64,000 nucleotides of DNA, taken from contig JAQBYI010000014.1 in NCBI GenBank assembly GCA_027622655.1, positions 1-64,000 of the forward strand, written 5' to 3'. A model generated the notes under the pieces. That model saw nothing but the letters and a program-made list of their open reading frames with translations. It was not told where the DNA came from and did no database searches. This stretch comes from Gemmatimonadota bacterium (lineage in GTDB: Bacteria > Gemmatimonadota > Gemmatimonadetes > Gemmatimonadales > Gemmatimonadaceae). A program made the position numbers and the translations under genes. Shown piece by piece: positions 54,506-62,595 of the stretch. Position 1 is the first letter of the stretch. Every line of letters starts with the position of its first letter.

Positions 54506-55363
54506 ATGGCCGGCACGCCGCAACGGCGGCAATCGTTCGAGGAAGGTTCTCTCGACCAATACCTGCGCGACATCAGCATCTATCCGCTGATCACACGCGA
54601 GCGGGAGGTCGAACTGGCCCTGCAGATTCGCGCCAATGATCAGGAGGCGCTCGACACCCTCGTGAGGTCCAACCTGCGGTTCGTCGTGTCTGTGGCGAAG
54701 AAGTATCAGAACCAGGGTGTGGCGCTCAGCGATCTGATCAACGAGGGCAACCTCGGCCTCATTCGTGCGGCGCACAAGTTCGACGAGACGAAGGGCATCA
54801 AGTTCATCTCGTACGCAGTCTGGTGGATTCGGCAGGCCATCCTGCAGGCCCTCGCCGAGCAGAGCCGAATCGTCAGGGTTCCACTGAACCGGGCCGGCAC
54901 GTTGCACCGCATCGGCAAGCGGGCGAGTGCGCTGCTCCAGGAACTAGGACGCGAGGCGACGCACGCCGAAATCGCCGAGGGGATGGAAATCACGGAGGAA
55001 GAGGTTGCGAAGACGATGTCCATCTCGCAAACGCACCTCTCGCTCGACGCTCCAATGAACCCGGGCGAGGACAACCGGTTGTTGGACTATCTCGCCGACG
55101 AGACGAACCAAACGCCGGACGAGGAGATGTTCGGAAAGGCACTGACCGCGTCAATTCACGAAGCGCTGGCCGGCTTGAAGGAACGCGAAGCGAAAATTCT
55201 TCGCCTCTATTTCGGCCTCGATGCGTGCGAGCCCATGACGCTCGAAGAAATCGGCGAGTTGCTCAACATCACCCGCGAACGTGTGCGCCAGATCAAGGAA
55301 AAGGCGCTCTCGCGCCTTCGGCACGTGTCGCGCGCCCGCGCGCTCGAGTCGTACATCGGATAG
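54506..55363 (+). CDS. Primary-type sigma-70 RNA polymerase sigma factor
   Basis: A 285-aa sigma factor with regions 1.2, 2, 3 and 4: SLDQYLRDISIYPLITRERE, DLINEGNLGLIRAAHKFDE, KFISYAVWWIRQAILQAL (region 2.4), and EEIGELLNITRERVRQIKEKAL (region 4.2). Region 1.1 is absent and the protein is shorter than a full RpoD; it resembles the compact SigA/RpoD-like sigmas. Whether it is the housekeeping or an RpoS-like alternative sigma cannot be decided. An 81-nt spacer with a TGCGCTAGCGCA palindrome (54441-54452) precedes it. Confidence 0.93.
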   Translation: MAGTPQRRQSFEEGSLDQYLRDISIYPLITREREVELALQIRANDQEALDTLVRSNLRFVVSVAKKYQNQGVALSDLINEGNLGLIRAAHKFDETKGIKFISYAVWWIRQAILQALAEQSRIVRVPLNRAGTLHRIGKRASALLQELGREATHAEIAEGMEITEEEVAKTMSISQTHLSLDAPMNPGEDNRLLDYLADETNQTPDEEMFGKALTASIHEALAGLKEREAKILRLYFGLDACEPMTLEEIGELLNITRERVRQIKEKALSRLRHVSRARALESYIG

Positions 55364-55367
55364 GCTC

Positions 55368-55868
55368 ATGGCCAAAGACCCTTCGTTCGACATCACGACC
55401 GGCGTTGACCTGCAGGAAGTGGACAACGCAGTGAATCAGGCCCAGAAGGAGATCGCGCAGCGGTACGACTTCAAGGGCGCGGTCGTCGAGATCGACTTCA
55501 AGCGCACCGAGGGGACCATCAATCTCTCGGCAGACAGCGACATGCGGATGCGCGCGCTCTTCGACGTCGTTCAGAGCAAGTTGATCAAGCGCGGCGTTCC
55601 TGTGAAGAACCTCGACATCGGTGAGGTCAAGCCGGCCGGCGGCGATACGCTCCGCCGAGAAGTGAAGCTCAAACAGGCGCTCGACACCGAAACGGCCAAA
55701 CAGGTCGTCGCCGCAATCAAGGAACAGAAGTTCAAGAAGGTCCAGTCGTCGATTCAGGGCGATCAGGTGCGCGTCACGGCGCCTTCAAGGGACGAACTCC
55801 AGGCCGTGATCCAGTTCGTGCGCACCGGTGATTACGGCGTCGAGTTGCAGTTCGGGAACTTCCGCTGA
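55368..55868 (+). CDS. yajQ: YajQ family nucleotide-binding protein
   Basis: A 166-aa protein beginning MAKDPSFDITTGVDLQEVDN. The two ferredoxin-like repeats include DFKGAVVEIDFKRTEGTINL and the C-terminal RDELQAVIQFVRTGDYGVEL, all typical of YajQ. Homologues bind cyclic di-GMP (shown for the Xanthomonas member), which is interesting beside the HD-GYP gene at 28057 but is known only by family. It starts 4 nt after the sigma factor gene. Confidence 0.93.
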   Translation: MAKDPSFDITTGVDLQEVDNAVNQAQKEIAQRYDFKGAVVEIDFKRTEGTINLSADSDMRMRALFDVVQSKLIKRGVPVKNLDIGEVKPAGGDTLRREVKLKQALDTETAKQVVAAIKEQKFKKVQSSIQGDQVRVTAPSRDELQAVIQFVRTGDYGVELQFGNFR

Positions 55869-55880
55869 CCTGACGGCGGG

Positions 55881-55908
55881 GGCACCACCCGATTTCGGGG
55901 ACGGTGCC
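55881..55908 (+). terminator. Possible hairpin terminator after yajQ
   Basis: An imperfect nested hairpin: GGCACC (55881-55886) pairs with GGTGCC (55903-55908), with CCCGA/TCGGG inside. A short T-rich stretch (taagttt) follows. It lies between yajQ and the GNAT gene. Confidence 0.45.
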
Positions 55909-55920
55909 TAAGTTTCACCG

Positions 55921-56547
55921 ATGCCCGCGCCTATCGCGCCCGTCACGCTCACGGGCCGGACCGTTCGCCTCGAACCGCTCGCCCTCGACCACGTCGATGC
56001 GCTGGCGGCTGTGGCCTTCGATGGGCCGATCTTCCGCTGGTACCCGGTCAACATCGACACGCCGGCAGATCTCGAACGCTGGGTTCGCGACGCGCTCGCG
56101 GCGCAGGAGGCCGGCACGGCACTCCCGTTTGCCACGGTGCTCCTGGACGGTGAACGCGTCGTCGGATCCACTCGCTTCATGAACATCTCGGTGTACGACG
56201 GGCGTTTCGAGATTGGGTCCACGTGGGTAACGCCAAGGCATCAACGAACCGCAGTGAACACCGAGTCCAAGCTCCTGATGCTGCGGCACGCGTTCGACAC
56301 GCTGGGCGCGCGCCGCGTCGAACTCAAGACGCATGCGCTCAACGAGCAATCGCGCCGCGGCATCGAACGACTCGGCGCACAGTTCGAAGGCACGCATCGC
56401 AACCACATGCTGATGGCAGACGGTTCGATGCGCGATACAGTCTGGTATTCCATCATTGACACCGAATGGCCGGCCGTGAAGGCCCGCCTCGAGGCGTGGC
56501 TCGAACCGGGTCACGTCGCACCCAGCCTCAGTGGCGCCCAATCATGA
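55921..56547 (+). CDS. GNAT family N-acetyltransferase
   Basis: A 208-aa acetyltransferase with a RimJ/RimL-type layout: TVRLEPLALDHVDALAAVAF, VVGSTRFMNISVYDGRFEIG, TWVTPRHQRTAVNTESKLLM (acetyl-CoA-binding region) and KTHALNEQSRRGIERLGAQF. Substrate unknown; such proteins often acetylate N-termini or amino sugars. It ends 8 nt before rimO. Confidence 0.85.
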   Translation: MPAPIAPVTLTGRTVRLEPLALDHVDALAAVAFDGPIFRWYPVNIDTPADLERWVRDALAAQEAGTALPFATVLLDGERVVGSTRFMNISVYDGRFEIGSTWVTPRHQRTAVNTESKLLMLRHAFDTLGARRVELKTHALNEQSRRGIERLGAQFEGTHRNHMLMADGSMRDTVWYSIIDTEWPAVKARLEAWLEPGHVAPSLSGAQS

Positions 56548-56554
56548 CGCGCGC

Positions 56555-57913
56555 ATGAAAGTCGCCTTCGTCACGCTCGGTTGCGACAAGAACACCGTGG
56601 ACTCAGAGCGGTATCTCGGTACGCTCATCGAGCACGGCGCCGTACCGGTGGACGACGCGGCCGACGCCGATGTGATCATCGTAAACACGTGTGGATTCAT
56701 CGACGCGGCCAAGCGCGAGTCTATTGACGCGATTGTTGATGCGGCGCGACTCAAGGAGACCGGAGGCGTGCAGGCCGTGGTTGCCGTCGGGTGCATGGTG
56801 CAGCGGCACGAGGCGGAACTGAGAGAGGCCATCCCCGAAGTGGACCTCTTTATCGGAGCGGCCGAATCTGACCAGATCGTTCCACGGCTCCGGGCCCGCG
56901 GGCTGCTTGATGCGGCGGAGCCGCTCCATCCGGGTGTACGCACCTACTCGGGGAACACGCCGCACGTCCGCTACCTGAAACTCAGCGAGGGGTGCGACCA
57001 CGGATGCGCGTTCTGCGCCATTCCGCTGATGCGCGGGAAGCATCGATCGTTCGGCCTCGACGACATCATCCGCGAAGCGCAGTTGCTCGAGTTGCAGGGC
57101 GCACGCGAGGCCAATCTGGTGGCGCAGGATCTTGCTCACTATGGGCGAGATCGTCGTGACGGCGTGGGGCTGCCGGAGGTGCTCGAGGCGCTGGTGCGCG
57201 AAACCTCGATCCCGTGGCTCCGGATGATGTACCTCTATTCTGCCGGAATTACGCCCCGGCTTCTCGACGTCATTGCGCGAGAGCCACGCATCATGCGCTA
57301 CCTCGACATGCCCATCCAGCACGCCTCCGATTCCGTGCTCGAGCGAATGCGGCGCCCCGAACGGAAACGGACGATTCGTGAGAAGGTCGCGCGCTACCGC
57401 GACGCGGTTCCCGGCGTGGCCATTCGAACCACGTGTATCGTCGGGTTCCCGGGCGAAACGGACACCGATTTCCGCCAGCTCCTCGAGTTCCTCGAGGAAA
57501 TCCGTTTCGAGCGGGTGGGTGCTTTCACCTATTCACCGCAAGAGGGGACGCGCGCAGCCCAACTGGTCGACGACGTGCCCGAATCAATCAAGCGTGAGCG
57601 CCTTGAACTGTTGACCGAGTTGCAGCGCGGTATCACCGAAGAGCGCTACGGCGAGCGAGTCGGGACGCGGGCGGAGGCGATTGCGGACGGCGGGCGGGCG
57701 GCACGGATGGCTTGGCAGGCCGATGACATCGACGGCGTCACAACGCTCGATGTCGAGCTGCCGGCCGGCGCTATCGCGGAGGTGGAGGTGACGGCGACGG
57801 ACGACTACGACTTCGAGGCGCGAGTGATTGAGACTCGGAGCGTGGTCCCGCCGCCTGCACCCCCGTCGACCCGCCAGTTGCCCTTGGCTTCAATGGGGTC
57901 GTTCGGCCGGTGA
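56555..57913 (+). CDS. rimO: Ribosomal protein S12 methylthiotransferase
   Basis: A 452-aa radical-SAM methylthiotransferase that modifies an Asp of ribosomal protein S12. The N-terminal domain holds Cys10, Cys46 and Cys80 (auxiliary cluster), and the radical-SAM motif is Cys147-x3-Cys151-x2-Cys154 (CDHGCAFC). The TIM-barrel part includes YLDMPIQHASDSVLERMRRP and FPGETDTDF; a TRAM-like domain follows (VEVTATDDYDFEARVI). The ATG at 56555 is preferred over 56531, because it starts the conserved MKVAFVTLGCDKN. Confidence 0.95.
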   Translation: MKVAFVTLGCDKNTVDSERYLGTLIEHGAVPVDDAADADVIIVNTCGFIDAAKRESIDAIVDAARLKETGGVQAVVAVGCMVQRHEAELREAIPEVDLFIGAAESDQIVPRLRARGLLDAAEPLHPGVRTYSGNTPHVRYLKLSEGCDHGCAFCAIPLMRGKHRSFGLDDIIREAQLLELQGAREANLVAQDLAHYGRDRRDGVGLPEVLEALVRETSIPWLRMMYLYSAGITPRLLDVIAREPRIMRYLDMPIQHASDSVLERMRRPERKRTIREKVARYRDAVPGVAIRTTCIVGFPGETDTDFRQLLEFLEEIRFERVGAFTYSPQEGTRAAQLVDDVPESIKRERLELLTELQRGITEERYGERVGTRAEAIADGGRAARMAWQADDIDGVTTLDVELPAGAIAEVEVTATDDYDFEARVIETRSVVPPPAPPSTRQLPLASMGSFGR

Positions 57914-59316
57914 GCGGCCGCGAGTTCCGGCGGCTGACGATCGTCGCGGCGATGGCCGGGGGGGTGGTCGCGATGGACGCGTGCGTGACCCGCCGTGTCC
58001 GCGAGCCCGGTCCGCCGCGGATCGTGCTTCCGCCGGGCGAATCGGCTCCCGATACCGTGCGGCTGGTCGAAGCGCCGCCGAACCTCCCACCTGACCTGGC
58101 GCCGGCCGTTCCGGTGGACGGAGTTCGCGACGTGCGGGTCGCACTGGCTACGTCCGCGCAGGAGGCGCCTCTTACCGCGACCGGCCCGTGGCGCCTGTAC
58201 GACGGAAGCAACGGTGTACTCGTGCGTGGTCGGCCGAATGACCAGTGGACCGTCGAGCGCCGCGGCCGGCAGCTTCGCGCAACATTGCGATCGGGACAGT
58301 CAACGCCGTGGGTGGACAGTGATGTCACGCTGCGCCCCGATGCTGAATCGCAGTTCGTGCGCTTTGCCGGTCGCCGTTACCGCGGCGCCATTCGGGTAGT
58401 TGCTGGCGACTCGGGGATCACCGTCGTAAACGTCCTCGGCGTCGAGGAGTATCTGCGAGGAGTGGTGCCGCTGGAAATCGGCGCCACGCGCGGCCCTTCT
58501 GAGCAGGCGGCTGTTGAGGCCCAGGCGATCGCGGCCCGCAGCTATACGTGGGTCAGGCTCGAGTCGGCACGAAACGGCGGACGCGATGGAAGCGGCGGAA
58601 GCTACGACGTCGTCGCCACCGTCAACGACCAGGTGTATGGCGGTGCCGACGCGGAGCGCGAAGGCACCGATCGCGCGGTTCGAACAACGGCCGGTCAAGT
58701 CATCAAGTTTGCCGGCCGGGTCGTGGACGCGCCCTATTCTTCGAGCTGCGGCGGTGAAACCGCGGCGCCTGAGGAAGTGTGGCGTGGCGGGCCGTCATCA
58801 TATCTGCGCCGTGTGAGCGACCGGATTCCCGGAACGTCCAACCGATACTACTGCGATATTGCTCCGCGGTTCGCGTGGACCAAGGAATTCTCGTCGGCCG
58901 AACTCGACGCCGCTGTGCGCAGCTACCTGCGCGCTTACTCCGACGCACCCGCCGGCGGCCCGGGACACGTACGAGGATTCTCCATCGAGTCGCGTACGCC
59001 GAGCGGACGCGTGGGGAACTCGGTATTCCTCACCGAACGCGGTTCGTTCAACGTGCGTGGGAACGACATCCGGTATGTCCTGCGCGCCGTTGGTGGCGAG
59101 ATTCTCAACAGTACCTATTTTTCCGTCAATACTGAAACGGCCCGCGACGGATCGCTCGCGCGACTCCTGGTGCGCGGCAACGGGTACGGCCACGGGGTCG
59201 GGATGTGCCAATGGGGGGCCATAGGACGCGCGCGCGCCGGGCAGACTGCCCGCAGCATTCTCGCGGCGTATTACCCCGGCACGACCGTCGGCCCGGCCAC
59301 CACGACTGGACGATGA
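57910..59316 (+). CDS. SpoIID/LytB-domain protein
   Basis: A 468-aa protein with a lipoprotein/signal-like N-terminus (GGVVAMDACVTRR) and a Pro-rich linker. The SpoIID domain has the sequence NVLGVEEYLRGVVPLEIG, EAQAIAARSYTWVRLE and YSSSCGGETA, and ends NGYGHGVGMCQWGAIGRARA. SpoIID-type enzymes are lytic transglycosylases acting on peptidoglycan glycans. It starts with a GTG overlapping rimO (57910-57913) and overlaps the next gene by ATGA. In a non-sporulating Gram-negative it may serve cell-wall remodelling. Confidence 0.9.
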   Translation: MSGREFRRLTIVAAMAGGVVAMDACVTRRVREPGPPRIVLPPGESAPDTVRLVEAPPNLPPDLAPAVPVDGVRDVRVALATSAQEAPLTATGPWRLYDGSNGVLVRGRPNDQWTVERRGRQLRATLRSGQSTPWVDSDVTLRPDAESQFVRFAGRRYRGAIRVVAGDSGITVVNVLGVEEYLRGVVPLEIGATRGPSEQAAVEAQAIAARSYTWVRLESARNGGRDGSGGSYDVVATVNDQVYGGADAEREGTDRAVRTTAGQVIKFAGRVVDAPYSSSCGGETAAPEEVWRGGPSSYLRRVSDRIPGTSNRYYCDIAPRFAWTKEFSSAELDAAVRSYLRAYSDAPAGGPGHVRGFSIESRTPSGRVGNSVFLTERGSFNVRGNDIRYVLRAVGGEILNSTYFSVNTETARDGSLARLLVRGNGYGHGVGMCQWGAIGRARAGQTARSILAAYYPGTTVGPATTTGR

Positions 59317-60665
59317 ACTCAACCCATCCATTGGCTGAGCGCACCACCTTCGCCCGTCGCGTGCCCGCCGTGCGATTGCTTATTGCCGCCGCGTTGGTGC
59401 TGGCGATAAGCCCATGCCAGTCGCAGTCACAGGGATCTGTAGCGTCGATTACCGGGCGAATCTCGGTCGCACCCGATTCGCTCGTGGTTTCATTGCTCAC
59501 CGTTGGGCAGGGCGAGGAGCTATTCAATCGATTCGGTCACGCCGCGATTCGCATCCGCAACCCGGCCACCGGTCTCGATTCCGCGTGGAATTGGGGGATG
59601 TTCGATTTCGCGGCGCCGAAGTTTCTTACGCGGTTCCTGACCGGCGAGACTCAATACTGGATGGCTGGATCCCCTTCGGAATGGTTCATTGAAGGCAGCC
59701 GACGCGCCGGGCGGGCCATGTGGGAACAAGATCTGGCGCTCACTCGCGCGGAGTCAGACTCGCTGCTTCGGCTCTTGCGATGGAACGCGCTCGAAGAGAA
59801 CAAGTTCTATCGCTACGACTACTACCTCGACAACTGCTCCACCCGTATCCGCGACGTTATCGACGCGATCAGCGGCGGCGCGCTGAGGAGCGCGATGTCG
59901 TCCGACGGCGGCAGCGTCACGTGGCGCAGCGAAACCTTGCGGCTGACCCGCGATTTTCCGTTTGTCGGCTTCGGGATGACCTTCGCCCTGGGCCCCCGTG
60001 CCGATGAGGTGCTGTCCGTTTGGGACGAGGCCTTCATTCCAATGCGGCTTCGCGATGCGATACGCGCAGCCAGCGTTGCCCGGCCCGGCGTCGGCCCGGT
60101 CCCGCTCGTCCAGAACGAGCGGACGCTCGTGCCGCTCGGCGAGTTCGTCGAAGCAAATAGCCCGCCGATCTTCCTTGGTTACGGGCTCCTGATCGGGTTG
60201 GGAGTTGCAATCGTTATTTCCCTTCTCGGAAGGTCGGCTCGCGCATCGGCTGCGGCGCGACTGACGGTGCAGGGCTTTGGGGCTGCCTGGCATCTCGCGC
60301 TGGGAGCGGCGGGCACGCTGGTCCTCCTTGCCGGCCTCTTTACTCGCCATGAGTTCATGGCGGTGAATGCGAGCATTCTCCTCGGCACGCCGGTCTCGTT
60401 GGCGCTAGTCGTGCTGTACGCGCGTGCGTGGTCGCCGCGAGCGAGCGAGCGCACTCGGCGCGCCGGTGAGGCGCTCGCAATGTTCGCAGCTGTTGCGGCG
60501 CTGCTTGCGCTTTTGGCCCATCTGGTCCCTTCGCTCGGCCCACGCGACTGGGCTCCGGTTGCGCTGGTGCTTCCGGTGCACATCGCGCTTGCGCTCGCGC
60601 TCCGCGCCCACGGCCGCTCGCGCTCCGCGCCCACGGCCGCTCGCGCGCAACCACAGGCGTGGTAG
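59313..60665 (+). CDS. DUF4105 / Lnb-like membrane protein
   Basis: A 450-aa protein with an N-terminal membrane signal and a periplasmic domain containing FNRFGHAAIRIRNP, LDSAWNWGMFDF and YRYDYYLDNCSTRIRDVID. Cys and His in conserved positions suggest a cysteine-peptidase-like site. Four to five hydrophobic helices follow from about residue 285. The domain is that of DUF4105, whose Bacteroidota members act as the lipoprotein N-acyltransferase Lnb; the same activity here is inference. It is coupled to the SpoIID gene by ATGA. Confidence 0.8.
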   Translation: MNSTHPLAERTTFARRVPAVRLLIAAALVLAISPCQSQSQGSVASITGRISVAPDSLVVSLLTVGQGEELFNRFGHAAIRIRNPATGLDSAWNWGMFDFAAPKFLTRFLTGETQYWMAGSPSEWFIEGSRRAGRAMWEQDLALTRAESDSLLRLLRWNALEENKFYRYDYYLDNCSTRIRDVIDAISGGALRSAMSSDGGSVTWRSETLRLTRDFPFVGFGMTFALGPRADEVLSVWDEAFIPMRLRDAIRAASVARPGVGPVPLVQNERTLVPLGEFVEANSPPIFLGYGLLIGLGVAIVISLLGRSARASAAARLTVQGFGAAWHLALGAAGTLVLLAGLFTRHEFMAVNASILLGTPVSLALVVLYARAWSPRASERTRRAGEALAMFAAVAALLALLAHLVPSLGPRDWAPVALVLPVHIALALALRAHGRSRSAPTAARAQPQAW

Positions 60666-60666
60666 C

Positions 60667-62595
60667 GTGAGCTTCTCCGTCGGCGTGGATGTTGGCGGCA
60701 CGTTCACTGATCTGGCCGCGGTCGGTCGGGACGGGCGCGTCGTCACGCACAAGGTGCTGAGCACACCGGCCGATCAGAGTGACGGGGTAGCCGATGCGAT
60801 GGCGAGACTTGTCGCCGAAGGCGACGTTGTCACTCGGATTGCACATGGCACGACAGTCGTCACGAACCTGCTCCTCGAGCGCAAAGGCGCGCGCGTGGTG
60901 CTGTGCGCCACCGCCGGGGCCACTGACCTGCTCGAACTTCGTAGGCAGGAACGGGCCGGGCTCTACGACCTGTCGCTCCATCACCCGGCTCCGCTCGTCC
61001 CTGCCGACCGGATCGTGACCGTCGCAGAACGTGTGACGGTGAGTGGCGTCCGCACGCGACTGACGAATGCGGAGGCCACCCGCGTGGCTGCGGCCGTCGC
61101 GGCGCTTGCGCCGGACATCGTCGTGGTCGCGTTGCTGCACGCATACGCTGACGATGCGCACGAGCGGCGCCTTGCCGCGGCGATAGCCAAGCGACTGCCC
61201 GGAGTGGACGTCGTCACCGGCGCTGCCGTGCTCCCTGAAATTCGCGAGTATGAGCGCACCGCGACGGCAGTCGCCGAGGGATACGCCCGGCCCCGCGTCC
61301 GTAAATACCTGGAGCGTCTCGGCGCGCGCCTCGAGTTACAGGGCCTGCCGACTCCCAACGTCATGACCAGTGGCGGCGGGATGCTCCCATCAGGCGATGC
61401 GGCCTCGCGGGCGGCGTCGTTGGCCCTCTCGGGTCCCGCAGGCGGCGTCGTTGGGGCCGCGGCGGTGCTTCGCGCAGCCGGCATTCGCGACGCCCTGACC
61501 ATCGACATCGGCGGAACGAGCGCTGATGCGGGGCTCATTCTCAATGGAGAGCCGCTGGTTGAGCCTGGCGGAAGTGTGGCGGGAGTTCCCATCGCCCTCC
61601 CGCGCGTCCTCGTGGAGACGGTAAGTGCGGGCGGCGGCAGCATTGCGTGGGTCGATAGCGGAGGTGCCCTGCGAGTGGGTCCGCAAAGCGCTGGCGCTGT
61701 GCCGGGTCCGGTGGCATTCGGTCGCGGCGGCGTTGAACCGACGGTGACCGATGCCCACATCGCGCTTGGACGACTCGACGCTCTCGAACTGTCGGGTGGC
61801 GTCGATATTGACGCCAGCGCCGCGCGTGCGGCCGTCGCCAAACTCGCGAAAGCGCTCGGCGCGACGCCAGTTCGGACTGCCGAGGCGATCATCGCGATTG
61901 CCGACGCTTCCGTGGCGCGGGCGCTGCGAAGGGTCAGCGTCGAGCGTGGTATCGATCCGCGCCGTTGCGTGCTGGCCGCGTTCGGCGGCGGCGGCCCCCT
62001 GCACGCATGCGCGTTGGCCGACACCCTGGGGATGCGCCGCATCGTGGTTCCGCCCTACGCGGGCGTGCTCAGTGCGCTCGGGCTTGCCATCGCACCAGAA
62101 CGGAGGGACGCGGCGACGAGCATCATGCTCACGGCAGATGCGATGACGCGTTCCCAAATCGCGGACGTACACGGTGCTCTGGCCGTCCGCGCACGCGATG
62201 GGATGACTGGCTCGGGATCCGTCGCCGCTCACGCGCGCGTACGCTACGCGGGGCAGGGGTATGAACTCGACGTGGCGTTCAGCGCGCGCGACGCAGGCGC
62301 GGCGATTGCGCGGCGGTTTGAAGTGCTGCATCGCACGAGATACGGTTTCGTCCTCGACCGTCCGATCGAAATCGTCGCAGCCCGCGTGACGGTGAGTGGA
62401 AAGGCCATCCCGCTTCGGCTTTCCCCCAAGTCGTCCGGACGCACTGCAACGAAAGCGAAGCGTGCCGACCCCGAAGCGGCGCGACCGGTACGCGGGCCGG
62501 CCGTCGTCACCCTCCCGGACGCGACGATGGTTGTGGCACGTGGCTGGACGGCGCGTCCCCTTGCGATTGGCGGCTGGACCGTGGAGCGACGATGA
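60667..62595 (+). CDS. Hydantoinase/oxoprolinase subunit A (HyuA-like)
   Basis: A 642-aa ATP-dependent amidase subunit. It has the actin-like ATP-binding segment GVDVGGTFTDLAAV, HGTTVVTNLLLERKGARV, YERTATAVAEGYARP, DIGGTSADAG, and C-terminal FGGGGPLHACALADTLGM. The GTG at 60667 begins this N-terminus and lies 1 nt after the Lnb-like gene's stop. With HyuB it would hydrolyse hydantoins or 5-oxoproline at ATP expense. The longer in-frame upstream extension is rejected. Confidence 0.92.
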   Translation: MSFSVGVDVGGTFTDLAAVGRDGRVVTHKVLSTPADQSDGVADAMARLVAEGDVVTRIAHGTTVVTNLLLERKGARVVLCATAGATDLLELRRQERAGLYDLSLHHPAPLVPADRIVTVAERVTVSGVRTRLTNAEATRVAAAVAALAPDIVVVALLHAYADDAHERRLAAAIAKRLPGVDVVTGAAVLPEIREYERTATAVAEGYARPRVRKYLERLGARLELQGLPTPNVMTSGGGMLPSGDAASRAASLALSGPAGGVVGAAAVLRAAGIRDALTIDIGGTSADAGLILNGEPLVEPGGSVAGVPIALPRVLVETVSAGGGSIAWVDSGGALRVGPQSAGAVPGPVAFGRGGVEPTVTDAHIALGRLDALELSGGVDIDASAARAAVAKLAKALGATPVRTAEAIIAIADASVARALRRVSVERGIDPRRCVLAAFGGGGPLHACALADTLGMRRIVVPPYAGVLSALGLAIAPERRDAATSIMLTADAMTRSQIADVHGALAVRARDGMTGSGSVAAHARVRYAGQGYELDVAFSARDAGAAIARRFEVLHRTRYGFVLDRPIEIVAARVTVSGKAIPLRLSPKSSGRTATKAKRADPEAARPVRGPAVVTLPDATMVVARGWTARPLAIGGWTVERR

